Source of the DNA: Anaerolinea sp. | Lineage (GTDB): Bacteria; Chloroflexota; Anaerolineae; JAAEKA01 | NCBI GenBank assembly: GCA_014879765.1 | Contig: JACSRL010000066.1 | Coordinates: 1 to 5,682, forward strand | Direction: 5' to 3' | Length of the DNA stretch: 5,682 bases | Part shown: positions 4,836 to 5,682 of the stretch, in pieces | Numbering within the stretch: the first letter of the stretch is position 1 | Layout: every line of letters starts with the position of its first letter | Notes under the pieces: generated by a model | Seen by the model: only the letters and a program-made list of their open reading frames with translations | Databases searched by the model: none | What the model was told of the DNA's origin: nothing | Position numbers and translations under genes: made by a program

Positions 4836-4858
4836 CTGCCGGTTCATGGAACCGGCAG
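4836..4858. repeat. Perfect 10-bp stem-loop in the hisF-hisI gap
   Basis: CTGCCGGTTC (4836-4845) is perfectly complementary to GAACCGGCAG (4849-4858) with a 3-base centre. In RNA the C-G closing pair may open to give a 9-bp stem and a 5-base loop. It lies 24 bases beyond the hisF stop and ends 20 bases before the hisI GGAGG site. No T-run follows on either strand, so it is not a canonical intrinsic terminator. It may stabilise a processed mRNA end, pause transcription, or be a repeat unit. Confidence 0.75.
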
Positions 4859-4882
4859 GAGCAATGGAGCACAGCAGCCGCG

Positions 4883-5641
4883 TCAAGGCTGGCGAACGGG
4901 CACCTGGCGCGCCGCCAGGTAGCGTTTGACGTCGGCGATGCTGAGCTGGCGGTAGTGGAAGAGCGAGGCGGCCAGGGCTGCGTCGGCGCGGCCCTCGGTC
5001 AGGGCCGCGTAGAAATGTTCCAAGGCGCCGGCGCCGCCCGAGGCAATCACCGGGATGGGCACGGCGTCGGCCACGGCGCGGGTCAGCGCCACGTCGTAGC
5101 CGGTCTGGACGCCATCGGCGTCCATGCTGGTCAACAGAATCTCCCCCGCGCCCAGCTCGGCCAGATGCTGCGCCCACTGCACGGCATCCAGCCCGGTGGC
5201 GACGCGGCCGCCGTTGACATAGACCTCCCAGCCGCCGGGGCGGCGCCGGGCGTCCACCGCGGCCACCACGCACTGGCTGCCGAACTCGCGCGCGCCCTCG
5301 GCCACCAGCTTCGGGTTCTGCACCGCGGCCGAGTTGACGCTCACCTTGTCCGCGCCGGCCAGCAGCATGGCCCGCATGTCCTCGACGGTGCGGATGCCGC
5401 CGCCCACGGTGAAAGGAATGAAGACACTCTCCGCCACGGCCCGTACCATCTCCAGCACGGCGCCGCGTCGCTCATGGCTGGCCGTTATGTCGAGAAAAAC
5501 CAGCTCATCCGCGCCCTCGGCGTCGTAGACCCGCGCCTGCTCCACCGGATCGCCGGCATCGCGCAGGTTGACAAAGCCAACGCCCTTTACGACGCGGCCA
5601 TCTTTGACGTCCAGACATGGGATGATTCGTTTGGCAAGCAT
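4883..5641 (-). CDS. hisF: Imidazole glycerol phosphate synthase, cyclase subunit
   Basis: Uses ammonia delivered by the glutaminase HisH to convert PRFAR into imidazole glycerol phosphate and AICAR, linking histidine to purine synthesis. It is a cytosolic (beta/alpha)8 barrel. The 252 residues match the usual length. The catalytic aspartates are at the canonical positions Asp11 (in PCLDV, 8-12) and Asp130 (in VAAVDARR, 126-133). Phosphate-binding and barrel motifs are visible: GRVVKGVGFVNLRDAGDPVE at 15-34, DITAS at 51-55, PFTVGGGIRT at 76-85, DKVSVNSAAV at 98-107, GEILLTSMDADGVQTGYD around 166-183 and PVIASGGAG at 197-205. The start is the conventional HisF N-terminus (MLAKRIIPCLDV). No Shine-Dalgarno is present: the 5 bases CCGCC separate the ATG from a heptad repeat array. 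hisH and hisA are not in the window and, if clustered, must lie to the right. Confidence 0.98.
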   Translation of the reverse strand: MLAKRIIPCLDVKDGRVVKGVGFVNLRDAGDPVEQARVYDAEGADELVFLDITASHERRGAVLEMVRAVAESVFIPFTVGGGIRTVEDMRAMLLAGADKVSVNSAAVQNPKLVAEGAREFGSQCVVAAVDARRRPGGWEVYVNGGRVATGLDAVQWAQHLAELGAGEILLTSMDADGVQTGYDVALTRAVADAVPIPVIASGGAGALEHFYAALTEGRADAALAASLFHYRQLSIADVKRYLAARQVPVRQP

Positions 5642-5646
5642 GGCGG

Positions 5647-5682
5647 GTCAATGGTCAATGGTCAATGGTCAATGGTCAATGG
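5647..5682. repeat. Perfect heptad tandem array (GTCAATG)5 upstream of hisF
   Basis: GTCAATG is repeated five times without a mismatch at 5647-5681, plus one more G at the window edge, so the array probably continues. On the minus strand it reads CATTGAC units ending 5 bases before the hisF ATG. It therefore replaces the region where a ribosome-binding site and leader are expected. Short heptanucleotide tandem repeats of this kind are known from cyanobacterial and other environmental genomes (general knowledge). Confidence 0.9.

Noticed and set aside
4791..5273. 160-codon Arg/Gly/Pro-rich minus-strand frame overlapping hisF
   Set aside because: hisF in another frame is complete, with both catalytic aspartates. 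The alternative product is a low-complexity GC-driven artefact.
5647..5682. TTGACC strings in the minus-strand heptad array as -35 promoter boxes
   Set aside because: They recur with every repeat unit, and there is no -10-like hexamer at the right distance before the hisF ATG, since the array ends 5 bases from it.

Overview
This is a high-GC bacterial housekeeping segment in which every gene I can support lies on the minus strand. In transcription order (high to low coordinates) it reads hisF (5641-4883), hisI (4804-4385), hisE (4375-4085), a predicted lipoprotein with a WD40/TolB-like beta-propeller (4079-2523), purA (2270-993), and an EamA/DMT-family transporter that starts at 901 and runs off the left edge. 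No RNA gene, CRISPR array, insertion sequence or prophage gene is visible. The genes look intact, with no frameshifts.

The likely source is a member of the Chloroflexota (Anaerolineae or a related class). This is inference. It rests on the Thr/Pro/Ala-rich low-complexity linkers in the lipoprotein, a style common in that phylum, on separate rather than fused hisI and hisE, on the strong GC content, and on the short degenerate repeats that fill the intergenic gaps. The sequence alone does not prove the taxon.

The right half (about 4085-5641) is a piece of the histidine pathway. HisE and HisI perform the pyrophosphohydrolase and cyclohydrolase steps on phosphoribosyl-ATP and -AMP, and HisF is the cyclase subunit of imidazole-glycerol-phosphate synthase. 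HisF also releases AICAR, which feeds purine synthesis, and PurA commits IMP to AMP, so two linked pathways sit side by side. hisI-hisE-lipoprotein is very tightly packed (gaps of 9 and 5 bases) and is probably one transcript. hisF is separated from hisI by 78 bases that hold a perfect 10-bp hairpin. The lipoprotein gene is an unexpected passenger in this transcript.

The gaps carry the most unusual structure. The 252-base lipoprotein-purA gap holds a 141-base interrupted inverted repeat with three perfectly matching arm segments, an internal 14-bp palindrome, further AAACC/GGTTT near-palindromes, and a CGCAAAG-type direct repeat cluster. The purA-eamA gap is built largely of 7-bp-phased degenerate repeats in two opposite orientations, one of which runs through the purA stop codon. 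The right end of the window is a perfect heptad array (GTCAATG, five copies) that ends 5 bases before the hisF start. I see no new defence, mobile or biosynthetic system here. The points worth following are the repeat families, the lipoprotein embedded in the his cluster, and some unusual PurA substrate-site residues.
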